Part shown: in pieces, positions 63,878-64,000 of the stretch
How positions within the stretch are numbered: position 1 is the stretch's first letter
How the letters are laid out: each line of letters opens with the position of its first letter
NCBI GenBank assembly: GCA_034440635.1
Contig: JAOTON010001819.1
Coordinates: forward strand, 434,001 to 498,000
From: Lepas anatifera
Lineage: Eukaryota > Arthropoda > Thecostraca > Lepadidae
Length of the DNA stretch: 64,000 nucleotides
Direction: 5' to 3'
Made by a program: the position numbers and the translations under genes
Notes under the pieces: generated by a model
Told to the model about the DNA's origin: nothing
Seen by the model: the letters and a program-made list of their open reading frames with translations, nothing else
The model's database searches: none

Positions 63878-64000
63878 CATAAGTGTCGCCACCGGCAAAA
63901 AAGTGGGGGGCCAGCCAAACTTCAACCTGATGCTGACAAAAAACTTTCAACATCAGGACCAAAAACTGTTCGAATTTGGGCTCCTCGCTGCATTCCGCAG
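63878..64000 (+). mobile_element. hAT-like MITE (CATAAGCATCGCC family), cut by the window end
   Basis: Starts CATAAGTGTCGCCACC and follows 15815-15960 closely (CTTCAACCTGATGCTGACA and further). The right terminus lies beyond the window. Confidence 0.8.

Overview
This window is repeat-dense DNA from an animal, most likely an arthropod. The evidence is several non-LTR retrotransposons with APE endonuclease, reverse transcriptase (RT) and RNase H domains, many hAT-like and TTAA-type DNA transposons, tRNA-derived SINE-like pieces, and one short TTAGG/TCAGG tract. I cannot place it to species. No host gene can be called with confidence; two stretches (45601-45716 minus and 28320-28508 plus) look like possible exons.

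Layout. 269-421: end of a TTAA element. 3013-6445: 5'-truncated non-LTR element (family 'NLTR-1', plus strand) split by a 1.0-kb TTAA element. 9028-10768: remnant of a second non-LTR element ('NLTR-2', minus). 10769-12355 plus 22034-about 27450: a near full-length NLTR-1 copy (minus), split by giant element A. 27451-30348: mostly unclassified. 30361-34749: a LINE scrap with a 12-bp target duplication, two abutting TTAA elements, a small hAT-like MITE, a tRNA-like piece and another TTAA element. 35633-44574: giant element B (inverted). 45016-45412: short telomere-like run and a GGGCCCGTACATGAT minisatellite. 46326-48259: a 1.9-kb hAT-like element. 48474-57104: giant element C, inserted in a GGCCCGG-array element whose right part is 57113-about 58640. 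58878-60213: CR1/Jockey-like retrotransposon with an open RT frame. 60681-61533: TTAA element. 62119-63190: second GGCCCGG array.

The main result is a family of giant TIR elements seen three times: A 12364-22025 (9662 bp), B 35633-44574 (8942 bp) and C 48474-57104 (8631 bp). All carry the terminus CAGRGACGGCGGATTCCA and are flanked by perfect 8-bp target duplications (AAGAAATA, GAGAACTT, CCTGGGGC). A's insertion point is confirmed by the uninterrupted NLTR-1 copy at about 4820. Each giant has the same order: a short end 1; fossils of two opposed retroelements; an AT-rich spacer; a 277-bp MITE; a tRNA-like piece; and a long end 2 of GGCGCC units about 20 bp apart. End 2 is organised as tandem terminal modules, each with its own internal TIR copy and two palindromes. 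Copy number is 2 in B, 3 in A and 4 in C. The palindromes are recoded between outermost and inner modules while staying self-complementary.

A second theme is TTAA elements (3294-4330, 31354-32383, 30779-31357, 60681-61533, 33492-34749 and a 3.6-kb core at 13142-16746). Several are packed with AGGTCA/TGACCT half-sites, and the core holds a broken transposase-like gene that may be related to their mobiliser.
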